Shown here: piece after piece, positions 8,825-17,700 of the stretch
Numbering within the stretch: position 1 is the stretch's first letter
Layout of the letters: each line of letters opens with the position of its first letter
Origin: Streptococcus pseudopneumoniae
GTDB taxonomy: Bacteria > Bacillota > Bacilli > Lactobacillales > Streptococcaceae
Reading direction: 5' to 3'
DNA: 64,000 nt
Assembly (NCBI RefSeq): GCF_001070715.1
Contig: NZ_JVRR01000107.1
Span: 1 to 64,000, forward strand
The notes under the pieces: generated by a model
Seen by the model: only the letters and a program-made list of their open reading frames with translations
Databases searched by the model: none
Told to the model about the DNA's origin: nothing
Program-made: the position numbers and the translations under genes

Positions 8825-9535
8825 ATGGGTCATATTTTCTTTTTTCTAAGTGTCTTTTTGGCAGGGATTCTATCCTTCTTTTCTCCTTGTATCTTACCCT
8901 TGTTACCAGTTTATGCAGGGGTGTTACTAGATGATAAGGATGGTGCTCAAGCTTCTAGTGGCAAATTTTCAATCTCAGTCACTAGTTTATTGCGAACGCT
9001 AGCCTTTATAGCAGGAATTTCCTTTATCTTTATTTTGTTGGGCTATGGAGCTGGTTTTTTAGGCGATTTGCTTTATGCTTCTTGGTTCCAATATGTGACA
9101 GGTGCGGTTATCATTCTCTTAGGCTTGCACCAGATGGAGATTCTACATTTTAAGGGGCTTTATAAGGAAAAGAGGTTACAACTGCAAGGACAGGGGCAAA
9201 ATGGTAAGGGCTATAGTCAGGCGTTTTTACTGGGGTTGACTTTTAGTTTTGCTTGGACGCCTTGTGTGGGGCCGGTTCTGGGGTCTGTTTTGGCCTTGGC
9301 GGCTTCAGGTGGCTCAGGAGCTTGGCAGGGAGCGGGTCTCATGTTGGTGTACACGTTGGGTTTGGCGCTACCATTCTTGATTCTAGCTCTGGCCTCTAGT
9401 TATGTTTTGAAACATTTCCGAAAACTTCATCCCTATCTCGGGATTCTCAAAAAAGTAGGTGGTTTTCTTATTATCGTGATGGGATTCTTAGTTCTGTTTG
9501 GAAATGCTTCAATTTTAAGTCAATTATTTGAATAA
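8825..9535 (+). CDS. ccdA: CcdA-type thiol-disulfide membrane transporter
   Basis: 236 aa with six predicted membrane helices. It carries electrons from cytoplasmic thioredoxin to extracytoplasmic thioredoxin-like proteins. The two essential cysteines sit in the family's inverted-repeat motifs, SPCILPLLP (C22) and TPCVGPVLG (C147). It is directly followed by the TlpA-like lipoprotein and msrAB, which makes it the electron source for that surface repair chain. A strong AGGAGG precedes the ATG. Matches the pneumococcal CcdA-Etrx-MsrAB2 arrangement. Confidence 0.93.
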   Translation: MGHIFFFLSVFLAGILSFFSPCILPLLPVYAGVLLDDKDGAQASSGKFSISVTSLLRTLAFIAGISFIFILLGYGAGFLGDLLYASWFQYVTGAVIILLGLHQMEILHFKGLYKEKRLQLQGQGQNGKGYSQAFLLGLTFSFAWTPCVGPVLGSVLALAASGGSGAWQGAGLMLVYTLGLALPFLILALASSYVLKHFRKLHPYLGILKKVGGFLIIVMGFLVLFGNASILSQLFE

Positions 9536-9554
9536 AATGGAAAGGAATATCAGT

Positions 9555-10121
9555 ATGAAAAAATGGCAAACATGTGTTCTTGGAGCAGGTTCGCTCCTTT
9601 GTTTGACGGCTTGTTCAGGCAAGTCCATGACCAGTGAACACCAAATGAAAGATGAAATGAAGATGGAGCAGACAGCTAGTAAAACAAGCGCAGCTAAAGG
9701 GAAAGAAGTTGCTGATTTTGAACTGACGGGAGTAGATGGCAAGACCTACCGTTTATCTGATTACAAGGGCAAGAAAGTCTATCTCAAATTCTGGGCTTCT
9801 TGGTGTTCCATCTGTCTGGCTAGTCTTCCAGATACGGATGAAATTGCTAAAGAAGCTGGCGATGATTATGTAGTTTTGACGATAGTGTCACCAGGACATA
9901 AGGGAGAGCAATCTGAAGCGGACTTTAAGAATTGGTATAAGGGATTGGATTATAAAAATTTCCCAGTCCTAGTTGACCCATCAGGCAAACTTTTGGAAAC
10001 TTATGGTGTTCGTTCCTACCCAACTCAAGCCTTTATAGATGGTGAAGGAAAATTGGTCAAAACGCAACCAGGTTTTATGGATAAGGATATGATTTTAAAA
10101 GAATTGAAAGAAATGGGGTAG
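9555..10121 (+). CDS. TlpA-like thioredoxin-fold lipoprotein (Etrx-type)
   Basis: 188 aa from ATG 9555, chosen because GGAAAGG precedes it at good distance; an in-frame TTG at 9528 lies inside ccdA and has no RBS. The signal peptide ends in lipobox LTAC, with C20 lipidated. The redox motif WCSIC (C84, C87) lies in a TlpA/AhpC-type thioredoxin fold followed by the cis-Pro region RSYPTQAFID. It receives electrons from CcdA and passes them to MsrAB on the outer face of the membrane, as established for the pneumococcal Etrx proteins. The linker after the lipid anchor is rich in Lys, Met and Glu. Confidence 0.92.
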   Translation: MKKWQTCVLGAGSLLCLTACSGKSMTSEHQMKDEMKMEQTASKTSAAKGKEVADFELTGVDGKTYRLSDYKGKKVYLKFWASWCSICLASLPDTDEIAKEAGDDYVVLTIVSPGHKGEQSEADFKNWYKGLDYKNFPVLVDPSGKLLETYGVRSYPTQAFIDGEGKLVKTQPGFMDKDMILKELKEMG

Positions 10122-10130
10122 GGAAAGGTC

Positions 10131-11243
10131 ATGAATGATAAAGTAAAATTGTTTGTCTTGGCAGGAATCTTTTTCCTAGCCATAACCGGTTTCTATTTTC
10201 TATTGATGCGAAATGCAGGGCAGACAGATAGCTCGCAAATTGAGAAAGCGGCAGTTAGCCAAGGAGGAAAAACAGTGAAAAAAACAGAAATTAATAAAGA
10301 CGCAGACTTGCATGAAATTTATCTAGCTGGAGGTTGTTTCTGGGGAGTGGAGGAATATTTCTCCCGCGTTCCCGGAGTGACAGATGCCGTTTCAGGCTAT
10401 GCAAACGGTAGAGGGGAAACAACCAAGTACGAATTGATCAACCAAACAGGACATGCGGAAACCGTCCATGTTACCTATGACGCTAATCAAATTTCTCTCA
10501 AGGAAATCCTGCTTCATTATTTCCGCATTATCAATCCAACTAGCAAAAATAAACAAGGAAATGATGTGGGAACCCAGTACCGTACCGGTGTATATTACAC
10601 AGATGACAAGGATTTAGAGGTAATCAATCAAGTCTTTGATGAGGTGGCTAAGAAATACGACCAACCTCTAGCAGTTGAAAAGGAGAGTTTGCAGAATTTC
10701 GTAGTGGCTGAGGATTATCACCAAGACTACCTCAAGAAAAATCCAAATGGCTACTGCCATATCAATGTTAATCAGGCAGCCTACCCCGTCATCGATGCCA
10801 GCAAATACCCAAAACCAAGTGATGATGAATTGAAAAAGACCCTATCACCTGAGGAGTATGCAGTTACCCAGAAAAATCAAACAGAACGAGCTTTCTCAAA
10901 CCGCTACTGGGATAAATTTGAATCTGGTATCTATGTGGATGTAGCAACTGGCGAACCCCTCTTTTCATCAAAGGACAAGTTTGAGTCTGGTTGTGGTTGG
11001 CCTAGTTTCACCCAACCAATCAGTCCAGATGTTGCTACCTACAAGGAAGATAAGTCCTACAATATGACGCGCATGGAAGTGAGAAGTCGAGTTGGAGATT
11101 CTCACCTTGGGCATGTCTTTACGGACGGTCCACAGGACAAGGGCGGCTTGCGCTACTGTATCAATAGTCTTTCCATCCGCTTTATTCCCAAAGACCAAAT
11201 GGAAGAAAAAGGATATGCTTATTTACTAGATTATGTTGATTGA
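10131..11243 (+). CDS. msrAB: Fused methionine sulfoxide reductase A/B, membrane-anchored
   Basis: 370 aa. Residues about 7-26 form an uncleaved membrane anchor. MsrA follows with active Cys in GGCFWG (C69). MsrB is C-terminal, with CGWPSF and catalytic Cys in RYCINS (C343); the MsrB domain shows a single CGWPSF cysteine and no CxxC zinc pair. The fusion reduces both S- and R-methionine sulfoxide in surface proteins. Its neighbours ccdA and the TlpA-like lipoprotein form the reducing chain. Known pneumococcal counterpart is MsrAB2. It ends just before a RUP element. Confidence 0.95.
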   Translation: MNDKVKLFVLAGIFFLAITGFYFLLMRNAGQTDSSQIEKAAVSQGGKTVKKTEINKDADLHEIYLAGGCFWGVEEYFSRVPGVTDAVSGYANGRGETTKYELINQTGHAETVHVTYDANQISLKEILLHYFRIINPTSKNKQGNDVGTQYRTGVYYTDDKDLEVINQVFDEVAKKYDQPLAVEKESLQNFVVAEDYHQDYLKKNPNGYCHINVNQAAYPVIDASKYPKPSDDELKKTLSPEEYAVTQKNQTERAFSNRYWDKFESGIYVDVATGEPLFSSKDKFESGCGWPSFTQPISPDVATYKEDKSYNMTRMEVRSRVGDSHLGHVFTDGPQDKGGLRYCINSLSIRFIPKDQMEEKGYAYLLDYVD

Positions 11244-11299
11244 TACTCTTCGAAAATCACTTTAAACCATGTCAGCGTCGCCTTACCGTGGGTAGGGTT

Positions 11300-11427
11300 G
11301 AGACTGGACAAAAACTCAATTTGAGGAGAAAATAAAGCAAATTTTCTAACAATAAAACACATAATATCAAGTATTTTAACACCTGATACTATGCGTTTTC
11401 TAATTTAAAAGACTTTTGCCCAGTCTC
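11300..11427. repeat. Small inverted-repeat element nested in the RUP
   Basis: Ends GAGACTGGACAAAA and TTTTGCCCAGTCTC are inverted copies with one mismatch, 128 bp overall and AT-rich inside, with no coding potential. The structure is that of a MITE. I cannot name the family. Confidence 0.5.
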
Positions 11428-11436
11428 TCTATCCAC

Positions 11437-11560
11437 AACCTCAAAGCCGTACTTTGAGCTGACTTCGTCAATTCTATCCACAACCTCAAAGCTGTACTTT
11501 GAGCTGACTTCGTTAGTTTTATCTGCAACCCCAAAGCCGTACTTTGAGCAACCTGTGGCT
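11437..11560. repeat. 45-bp tandem units inside the RUP (2 full, 1 partial)
   Basis: Units begin at 11437, 11482 and 11527 with AACC(T/C)CAAAG. Each contains the perfect 7-bp palindrome CTCAAAG / CTTTGAG, and the full ones also TGACTTCGT(C/T)A. One similar unit is present in the RUP at 47920 and none in the RUP at 2568. Confidence 0.75.
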
Positions 11561-11631
11561 AGCTTCCTAATTTGCTCTTTGATTTTCATTGAGTATAAGA
11601 AGTATTTCCTAAGCAGTTAGAGGAGAATTTT

Positions 11632-11639
11632 GCTATACT
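11632..11639 (+). promoter_or_regulatory. Extended -10 promoter of the two-component operon
   Basis: Extended box TG-C-TATACT (TG at 11631-11632, hexamer 11634-11639). The ATG of the regulator is 30 nt downstream with AAAGGAGA. Confidence 0.6.
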
Positions 11640-11668
11640 GATACTAGTAAGTGACAAAGGAGAGAAGC

Positions 11669-12406
11669 ATGACCTATACAATCTTAATCGTAGAAGATGA
11701 ATTTCTGGTTAGACAAGGCTTGACCAAACTGGTCAATGTAGCAGCCTACGATATGGAAATCATCGGTCAGGCTGAAAATGGAAGACAGGCTTGGGAATTG
11801 ATACAAAAGCAGGTGCCAGATATCATTTTAACCGATATCAACATGCCTCAGCTAAATGGCATCCAGTTGGCCAGTCTGGTACGAGAAACCTATCCTCAGG
11901 TGCATCTAGTTTTTTTGACAGGTTATGATAATTTTGATTATGCCTTATCTGCTGTCAAACTCGGTGTGGACGACTACCTACTCAAACCCTTTTCTCGTCA
12001 GGATATTGAGGAAATGTTGGGGAAAATCAAGCAAAAGTTGGATAAGGAAGAAAAGGAAGAGCAGTTACAAGATTTATTGACCGATAAGTTTGAAGGAAAC
12101 ATGGCCCAGAAAATCCAGTCTCATCTGGCTGATAGTCAGTTTAGTTTAAAGTCTTTGGCCAGTGACTTGGGCTTTAGTCCGACTTATCTGAGTTCTTTGA
12201 TTAAGAAAGAGTTGGGTCTGCCTTTTCAGGATTATTTGGTGCGAGAACGTGTCAAACAAGCCAAGCTCTTGCTTTTAACTACAGATTTAAAGATTTATAA
12301 GATAGCCGAAAAGGTTGGTTTTGAAGATATGAACTATTTTACCCAACGCTTTAAGCAGATTGCAGGTGTGACACCTCGTCAGTTTAAGAAGGGGGAAGGT
12401 CGATGA
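11669..12406 (+). CDS. YesN/AraC-type response regulator (TCS09/ZmpR-like)
   Basis: 245 aa from ATG 11669, preceded by AAAGGAGA; an in-frame GTG at 11651 overlaps that RBS and is unlikely. Receiver domain with phospho-Asp in LTDIN (D56), switch Thr and KPF, then a C-terminal AraC-type DNA-binding domain (two helix-turn-helices, ending VGFEDMNYFTQRFKQ.AGVTPRQF). The stop overlaps the kinase gene by 4 nt. In pneumococci a pair of this type lies directly before zmpB, and the position is the same here. Target genes cannot be read from the sequence. Confidence 0.9.
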   Translation: MTYTILIVEDEFLVRQGLTKLVNVAAYDMEIIGQAENGRQAWELIQKQVPDIILTDINMPQLNGIQLASLVRETYPQVHLVFLTGYDNFDYALSAVKLGVDDYLLKPFSRQDIEEMLGKIKQKLDKEEKEEQLQDLLTDKFEGNMAQKIQSHLADSQFSLKSLASDLGFSPTYLSSLIKKELGLPFQDYLVRERVKQAKLLLLTTDLKIYKIAEKVGFEDMNYFTQRFKQIAGVTPRQFKKGEGR

Positions 12407-14094
12407 AGCGTTCTTCTCTCCTAGTCAGAATGGTTATTTCCATCTTTCTGGTCTTTCTCATTCTCCTAGCTCTGGTTGGGACTTTCTACTATCAATCTAG
12501 TTCATCAGCCATTGAGGCTAGCATTGAGGGCAATAGCCAGACGACTATCAGCCAAACTAGCCACTTTATCCAGTCTTATATCAAAAAATTAGAAACCACC
12601 TCGACCAGTTTGACCCAGCAGACGGATGTCCTAGCCTATGCTGAGAATCCCAGTCAAGACAAGGTCAAGGGAATTCGAGATCTATTTTTAACTATCTTGA
12701 AGGCAGACCAGGACTTGAAAGCTGTTGTATTGGTCACCAAATCAGGTCAGGTCATTTCTACAGATGATAGTGTGCAGATGAAAACCTCCTCAGATATGAT
12801 GGCTGAGGACTGGTACCAAAAGGCCATTCATCAGGGATCCATGCCAGTTTTGACTCCAGCTCGTAAATCAGATAGTCAATGGGTCATTTCTGTCACTCAA
12901 GAACTTGTTGATGCAAAGGGAGCCAATCTGGGCGTGCTTCGTTTGGATATTTCTTATGAAACTCTGGAAGCCTATCTAAATCAACTTCAGTTGGGTCAGC
13001 AGGGCTTTGCCTTTATTATCAATGAAAACCATGAATTTGTTTATCATCCTCAACACACAGTTTATAGTTCATCTAGCGAAATGGAGGCCATGAAAACCTA
13101 CATCGAGACAGGGCAGGGCTATACTCCAGATCACAAATCCTACGTCAGTCAGGAAAAGATTGCTGGAACTGATTGGACGGTGCTTGGTGTGTCTTCGTTG
13201 GAGAAGTTAGACCAGGTTCGGAATCAACTCTTGTGGACCTTGCTTGGGGCTAGTATCACATCTCTTCTTGTCTGTCTCTGCTTGGTGTGGCTTAGTCTTA
13301 AACGCTGGATTGCTCCTCTGAATGACTTGAGAGAAACCATGCTGGAGATTGCTTCTGGTGGTCAGAATCTTCGTGCCAAGGAAACTGGTGCCCATGAACT
13401 GAGAGAAGTGACTCGCCAGTTCAATGCTATGTTGGATCAGATTGATCAGCTGATGGCGGATATTCGCAGGCAAGAAGCAACGACCCGTCAGTACCAACTT
13501 CAAGCCCTATCAAGTCAGATTAACCCCCATTTCCTCTATAACACCTTGGACACTATCATCTGGATGGCTGAATTTCAGGATAGTCAGCGCGTGGTGCAGG
13601 TGACCAAGTCTTTGGCAACCTATTTCCGCTTGGCGCTCAATCAAGGCAAGGATTTGATTTGCCTGTCTGACGAAATCAATCATGTCCGCCAGTATCTCTT
13701 TATCCAGAAACAGCGTTATGGAGATAAGCTGGAATACGAGATTGCTGAAAATCCTGCCTTTGATAAGCTAATCTTGCCCAAGTTGGTGTTACAACCTTTG
13801 GTGGAAAATGCTCTTTACCATGGCATCAAGGAGAAGGAAGGTCAGGGACATATTAGAGTTTCTGTCCAGAAACAGGATTCAGGATTGGTCATCCGTATTG
13901 AGGATGATGGAGTTGGCTTCCAAGATGCTGGTGATAGTAGTCAAAGTCAACTCAAACGTGGGGGAGTTGGTCTTCAAAATGTCGACCAACGGCTCAAACT
14001 TCATTTTGGAGACAATTACCAGATGAAGATTGATTCTGCACCCGACAAAGGAACGACGGTTGAAATATACATAAATAGCATAGAAACTAGCTAA
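12403..14094 (+). CDS. YesM-type sensor histidine kinase (TCS09/ZmpS-like)
   Basis: 563 aa. Membrane helix at about 9-30, an extracellular Cache-type sensor of about 240 residues, a second helix near 275-298, a HAMP segment, then the His_kinase domain with INPHFLYN (phospho-His about H376) and HATPase motifs LVENALYHGIK (N box) and DDGVGF (G box). This architecture often senses sugars or small molecules outside the cell. Translationally coupled to the regulator (ATGA). Followed by its own terminator. Confidence 0.9.
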   Translation: MKRSSLLVRMVISIFLVFLILLALVGTFYYQSSSSAIEASIEGNSQTTISQTSHFIQSYIKKLETTSTSLTQQTDVLAYAENPSQDKVKGIRDLFLTILKADQDLKAVVLVTKSGQVISTDDSVQMKTSSDMMAEDWYQKAIHQGSMPVLTPARKSDSQWVISVTQELVDAKGANLGVLRLDISYETLEAYLNQLQLGQQGFAFIINENHEFVYHPQHTVYSSSSEMEAMKTYIETGQGYTPDHKSYVSQEKIAGTDWTVLGVSSLEKLDQVRNQLLWTLLGASITSLLVCLCLVWLSLKRWIAPLNDLRETMLEIASGGQNLRAKETGAHELREVTRQFNAMLDQIDQLMADIRRQEATTRQYQLQALSSQINPHFLYNTLDTIIWMAEFQDSQRVVQVTKSLATYFRLALNQGKDLICLSDEINHVRQYLFIQKQRYGDKLEYEIAENPAFDKLILPKLVLQPLVENALYHGIKEKEGQGHIRVSVQKQDSGLVIRIEDDGVGFQDAGDSSQSQLKRGGVGLQNVDQRLKLHFGDNYQMKIDSAPDKGTTVEIYINSIETS

Positions 14095-14119
14095 CTCCCA
14101 GTCAATTCTGGGAGTTTTA
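14093..14119 (+). terminator. Terminator after the sensor kinase gene
   Basis: AACTCCCAG-TCAATT-CTGGGAGTT followed by TTAT; perfect 9-bp stem. Confidence 0.85.
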
Positions 14120-14153
14120 TGCGTAATTGGGCAAGCTTTCTAGGTTGTCTATC

Positions 14154-14182
14154 TTGCTAAAAACAAGAAAAAACGGTATGAT
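14154..14182 (+). promoter_or_regulatory. Sigma-A promoter of the DUF436 gene
   Basis: TTGCTA, 17-bp spacer, TATGAT. The start of the downstream gene is 28 nt away. It may also drive zmpB, since no terminator separates the two genes. Confidence 0.65.
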
Positions 14183-14209
14183 AGAAGGGTGACAAAAGAG
14201 GTGACAGAG

Positions 14210-14773
14210 ATGAACGAGACACAGATTCAAAGAGAAACACGTCAGGTATTAGAAGATGTTTTAGAGAAGGCCAATTTGAAACAGGGGGCCCTTTTTGTTT
14301 TAGGTCTATCTTCTAGTGAGGTGCTAGGTGGTCAGATTGGGAAAGAATCCAGTCAAGAGATTGGTGAGCTGATAGTGGAGACTGTCTTGGGTATTCTAGG
14401 TAGTAGAGGTATCCATTTAGCCGTTCAAGGTTGTGAACATGTCAATCGAGCCCTCGTTGTTGAACGTCAGGTGGCAGAGCAGTTTGGTCTGGAAATGGTC
14501 AGTGTCCTTCCTACTCTCCATGCAGGAGGTTCAGGTCAATTGGCAGCCTTCAAGTTTATGCAGGATCCAGTCGAGGTTGAATTTATCAAGGCTCATGCTG
14601 GATTGGATATCGGAGACACTGCAATTGGCATGCATGTTAAGCATGTTCAGGTTCCAATTCGTCCTCTTTTGAGAGAGATTGGTCATGCCCATGTAACGGC
14701 ACTGGCTAGTCGTCCAAAATTAGTCGGAGGTGCGCGTGCGCACTATCCGCAAGATTCTATCAGAAAGTCGTGA
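14210..14773 (+). CDS. DUF436 / TIGR01440 family protein
   Basis: 187 aa from ATG 14210; an in-frame GTG at 14189 is less likely because it has no RBS. Conserved family segments include [28 protein letters not shown] and [17 protein letters not shown]. The biochemical role of this widespread Firmicutes family is not known to me. It lies between the two-component system and zmpB, as in pneumococci, with a 21-nt gap to zmpB, which suggests co-transcription. Confidence 0.85.
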   Translation: MNETQIQRETRQVLEDVLEKANLKQGALFVLGLSSSEVLGGQIGKESSQEIGELIVETVLGILGSRGIHLAVQGCEHVNRALVVERQVAEQFGLEMVSVLPTLHAGGSGQLAAFKFMQDPVEVEFIKAHAGLDIGDTAIGMHVKHVQVPIRPLLREIGHAHVTALASRPKLVGGARAHYPQDSIRKS

Positions 14774-14794
14774 GCATAAATAAAGGAGATGAAA

Positions 14795-17700
14795 GTGTTT
14801 AAAAAAGACCGTTTTTCAATTCGTAAGATTAAGGGAGTTGTAGGTTCTGTATTTCTTGGAAGCCTTTTGATGGCTCCTTCTGTAGTGGACGCAGCCACCT
14901 ATCACTATGTAGATAAAGAGGTTATTTCACAAGAAGCTAAAGATTTAATCCAGACAGGAAAGCCTGATGGAAATGAAGTTGTATATGGTTTGGTATATCA
15001 AAAAGACCAGCTGCCACAAACAGGGACAGAAGCATCTGTTTTGACAGCTTTTGGTTTGCTGACTGTTGGGAGCTTGCTTTTAATCTACAAGAGAAAGAAA
15101 ATTGCCAGCGTCTTTCTAGTTGGAGCTATGGGATTGGTAGTCCTTCCTAGTGCAGGAGCTGTAGACCCAGTTGCGACCCTAGCACCAGCTAGTCGAGAGG
15201 GTGTTGTTGAAATGGAGGGTTATCACTATGTTGGTTATCTATCAGGTGACATCCTCAAAACGCTTGGCTTGGACACTGTTTTAGAAGAAGCCTCAGCTAA
15301 ACCTGGAGAGGTGACTGTAGTCGAAGTTGAGAATCCCCAAGTAACAACAAATCAGGAGCAAGCTAAGCCAGAAAACCAAGCAGTAGAGACAGAGGAAGCT
15401 CCAAAAGAAGAAGCACCTAAAACAGAAGAAAGTCCAAAGGAAGAACTAAAATCGGAGGTAAAACCTACTGACGAGCCCCTCCCTAAAGGAAAAGATGAAA
15501 AAGAAGATTCAGCAGAACCAGCTCCAGTTGAAGAAGTAGGTGGAAAAGTTGAGTCAAAACCAGAGGAAAAAGTAGCAGTTAAGCCAGAAAGTCAACCATC
15601 AGACAAACCAGCTGAGGAATCAAACGTTGAACCACCAGTAGAACAAGCAAAAGTCCCAGAACAACCCGTGCAACCTACACAACCGGAGCAACCAAGGATA
15701 CCAAAAGATTCATCACAACAAGAAGATCCTAAAGAGGATAAGGTATCGGAAGAGACACCGAAACAAGAAGATGCACAGCCAGCAGTAGTAGAAACAAGAG
15801 ATGAGGCTGCTAATCAACCTGTTGAAGAACCAAAAGTGGAAACGCCTGCTGTAGAAAAACAAACGGAACCAACAGAGGAACCAGTAGACCAACCAGTTGT
15901 GACGAAACCAGCTGAGAAACCAGTAGACCAACCAGTTGTGATGAAACCAGCTGACCAACCAGTTGTGATGAAACCAGCTGACCAACCAGTGGAAACACCT
16001 ACTGTAACAAAACCAGTGGACCAACCTACGTCACATGATCATGAGACTCCAAAAGAAAAATCGGTACCTGTTTTAACATTAACGAGTATCACAGATAATG
16101 CGATGAATCGTTCTGCAAATTTAAACTATAATTTAGAGAATGCTGATAATGCAGAAATTAAGAACATCGTAGCTGAAATTAAAGATGGAGATAAGGTTGT
16201 TAAAACCATCGACCTATCTAAAGAAAAACTAGAAGATGTGGTTGAAGGTTTGAATCTTTATAAAGATTATAAAGTAGCAACGCGAATGACTTATAATCGC
16301 GGTCAAGGTGATGAAACAACGACCTTAGATGAAAAACCACTTCGTTTAGACTTGAAGAAAGTTGAAATCAAGAACATTGCGTCAACTAGCTTGATTAGTG
16401 TGGATGAAAATGGCGTCGAAACGGATAAAAGTTTAATAACTGAAAAACCGACAGACGTTGCTCCACTTTACTTACGAGTGACAACTCATGATAACAAAAC
16501 AACAAGACTAGCGGTAAGTTCTGTTGAAGAAGTGGTTGTTGATGGAAAAACATTGTACAAAGTGGTAGCAAAAGCTCCAGACTTAGTTCAACGTAGAGAA
16601 GATGATACTTTCAGTGAAGAGTATGTTCATTACTTTGAAAAACAAAAATTAAAAGAAGGTAATATTTATTATAGCTTCAACGAGCTTGTAAAAGATATTC
16701 AAGCTAACCCTACTGGAGAGTTCAAACTGGGTGCAGATCTTAATGCAGCCAATGTTCCAACTCCAAGTAAATCTTATGTGACAGCTACGTTTAAAGGTAC
16801 ATTATCAAGCAATGGAGATAATCGTTTCACTATTCACAATACAGCTCGACCTTTATTTGCTAATATTGAAGGTGGTAAAATCCACGATATTAATCTCGCT
16901 AATGTAAATATTAATATGCCTTGGGCTGATCAAATTGCATCTGTAGCAAATGTGATCAAAGGTGGTAGCCTTATTGAGAATGTTAAAGTCAAAGGTAATG
17001 TGCTCGGCAGAAACTGGGTATCTGGTTTCATTGATAAAATTGATAGTGGTGGTAGATTAGTTAATGTTGCATTTATTGGTAATGTAACTTCTGTTGGAGA
17101 TGGGGATAAATTCTTAACAGGTATTGTTGGAGAAAACTGGAAAGGATATGTCGAAAAAGCATACGTTGAGGCTAATATTAAAGGTAAGCGAGCTAAAGCT
17201 GCAGGTATATCTTATTGGTCACAAAATGGCGGAGATAACAATGCTGTCGGTAGAGACGGAGCAATTAAGAAATCTGTCGTTAAAGGTACAATAGATGTTG
17301 AAGACCCAATTGAAGTTGGTGGCGCTGTTGGAAGCTTAAACTATCTTGGTTATATAGAAGACACTGTTTCTATGATGAAAGTTAAGAACGGTGAAATTTT
17401 CTACGGTTCACATGATATCGATACCGATCCATATTACACAGGGGATCGAGTAAATAGAAATTTCGTTGTTGACGGTGTAAGTGAAGGTAAATCTTCTTAT
17501 AGATACTCTAAACAACAAAATCGTATTAAATCAATATCTCAGGAAGAAGCTGATAAGAAAATTGCAACACTGGGAATCACTGCTCATGAATATGCAATTA
17601 ACGAACCAGTAGTTAACACTCTTAACAACATAAAACCAAAAGCTGATACTTATAAAGATACTCAAGATTACAATGCAGAACGTGAACTTGCATACCGTAA

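Larger units (their letters stand above)
11244..11596. repeat. Enlarged RUP element with nested insertion and extra 45-bp units
   Basis: Starts with TACTCTTCGAAAATC and ends with TTTGATTTTCATTGAGTA, as in the other RUP copies, but is about 353 bp instead of about 105. Two things are added: an inverted-repeat element at 11300-11427, and two full plus one partial copy of a 45-bp unit from 11437 onward. The region between msrAB and the next gene is otherwise empty. Confidence 0.8.

Noticed and set aside
11389-11589. 66-residue minus-strand ORF with internal KYGFEVVD repeats
   Set aside because: It lies wholly inside the RUP and its 45-bp units; the repeats are those of the DNA element.
13207-13503. 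98-residue minus-strand ORF inside the sensor kinase gene
   Set aside because: Antisense shadow without RBS or family resemblance; the kinase HAMP region explains the sequence.
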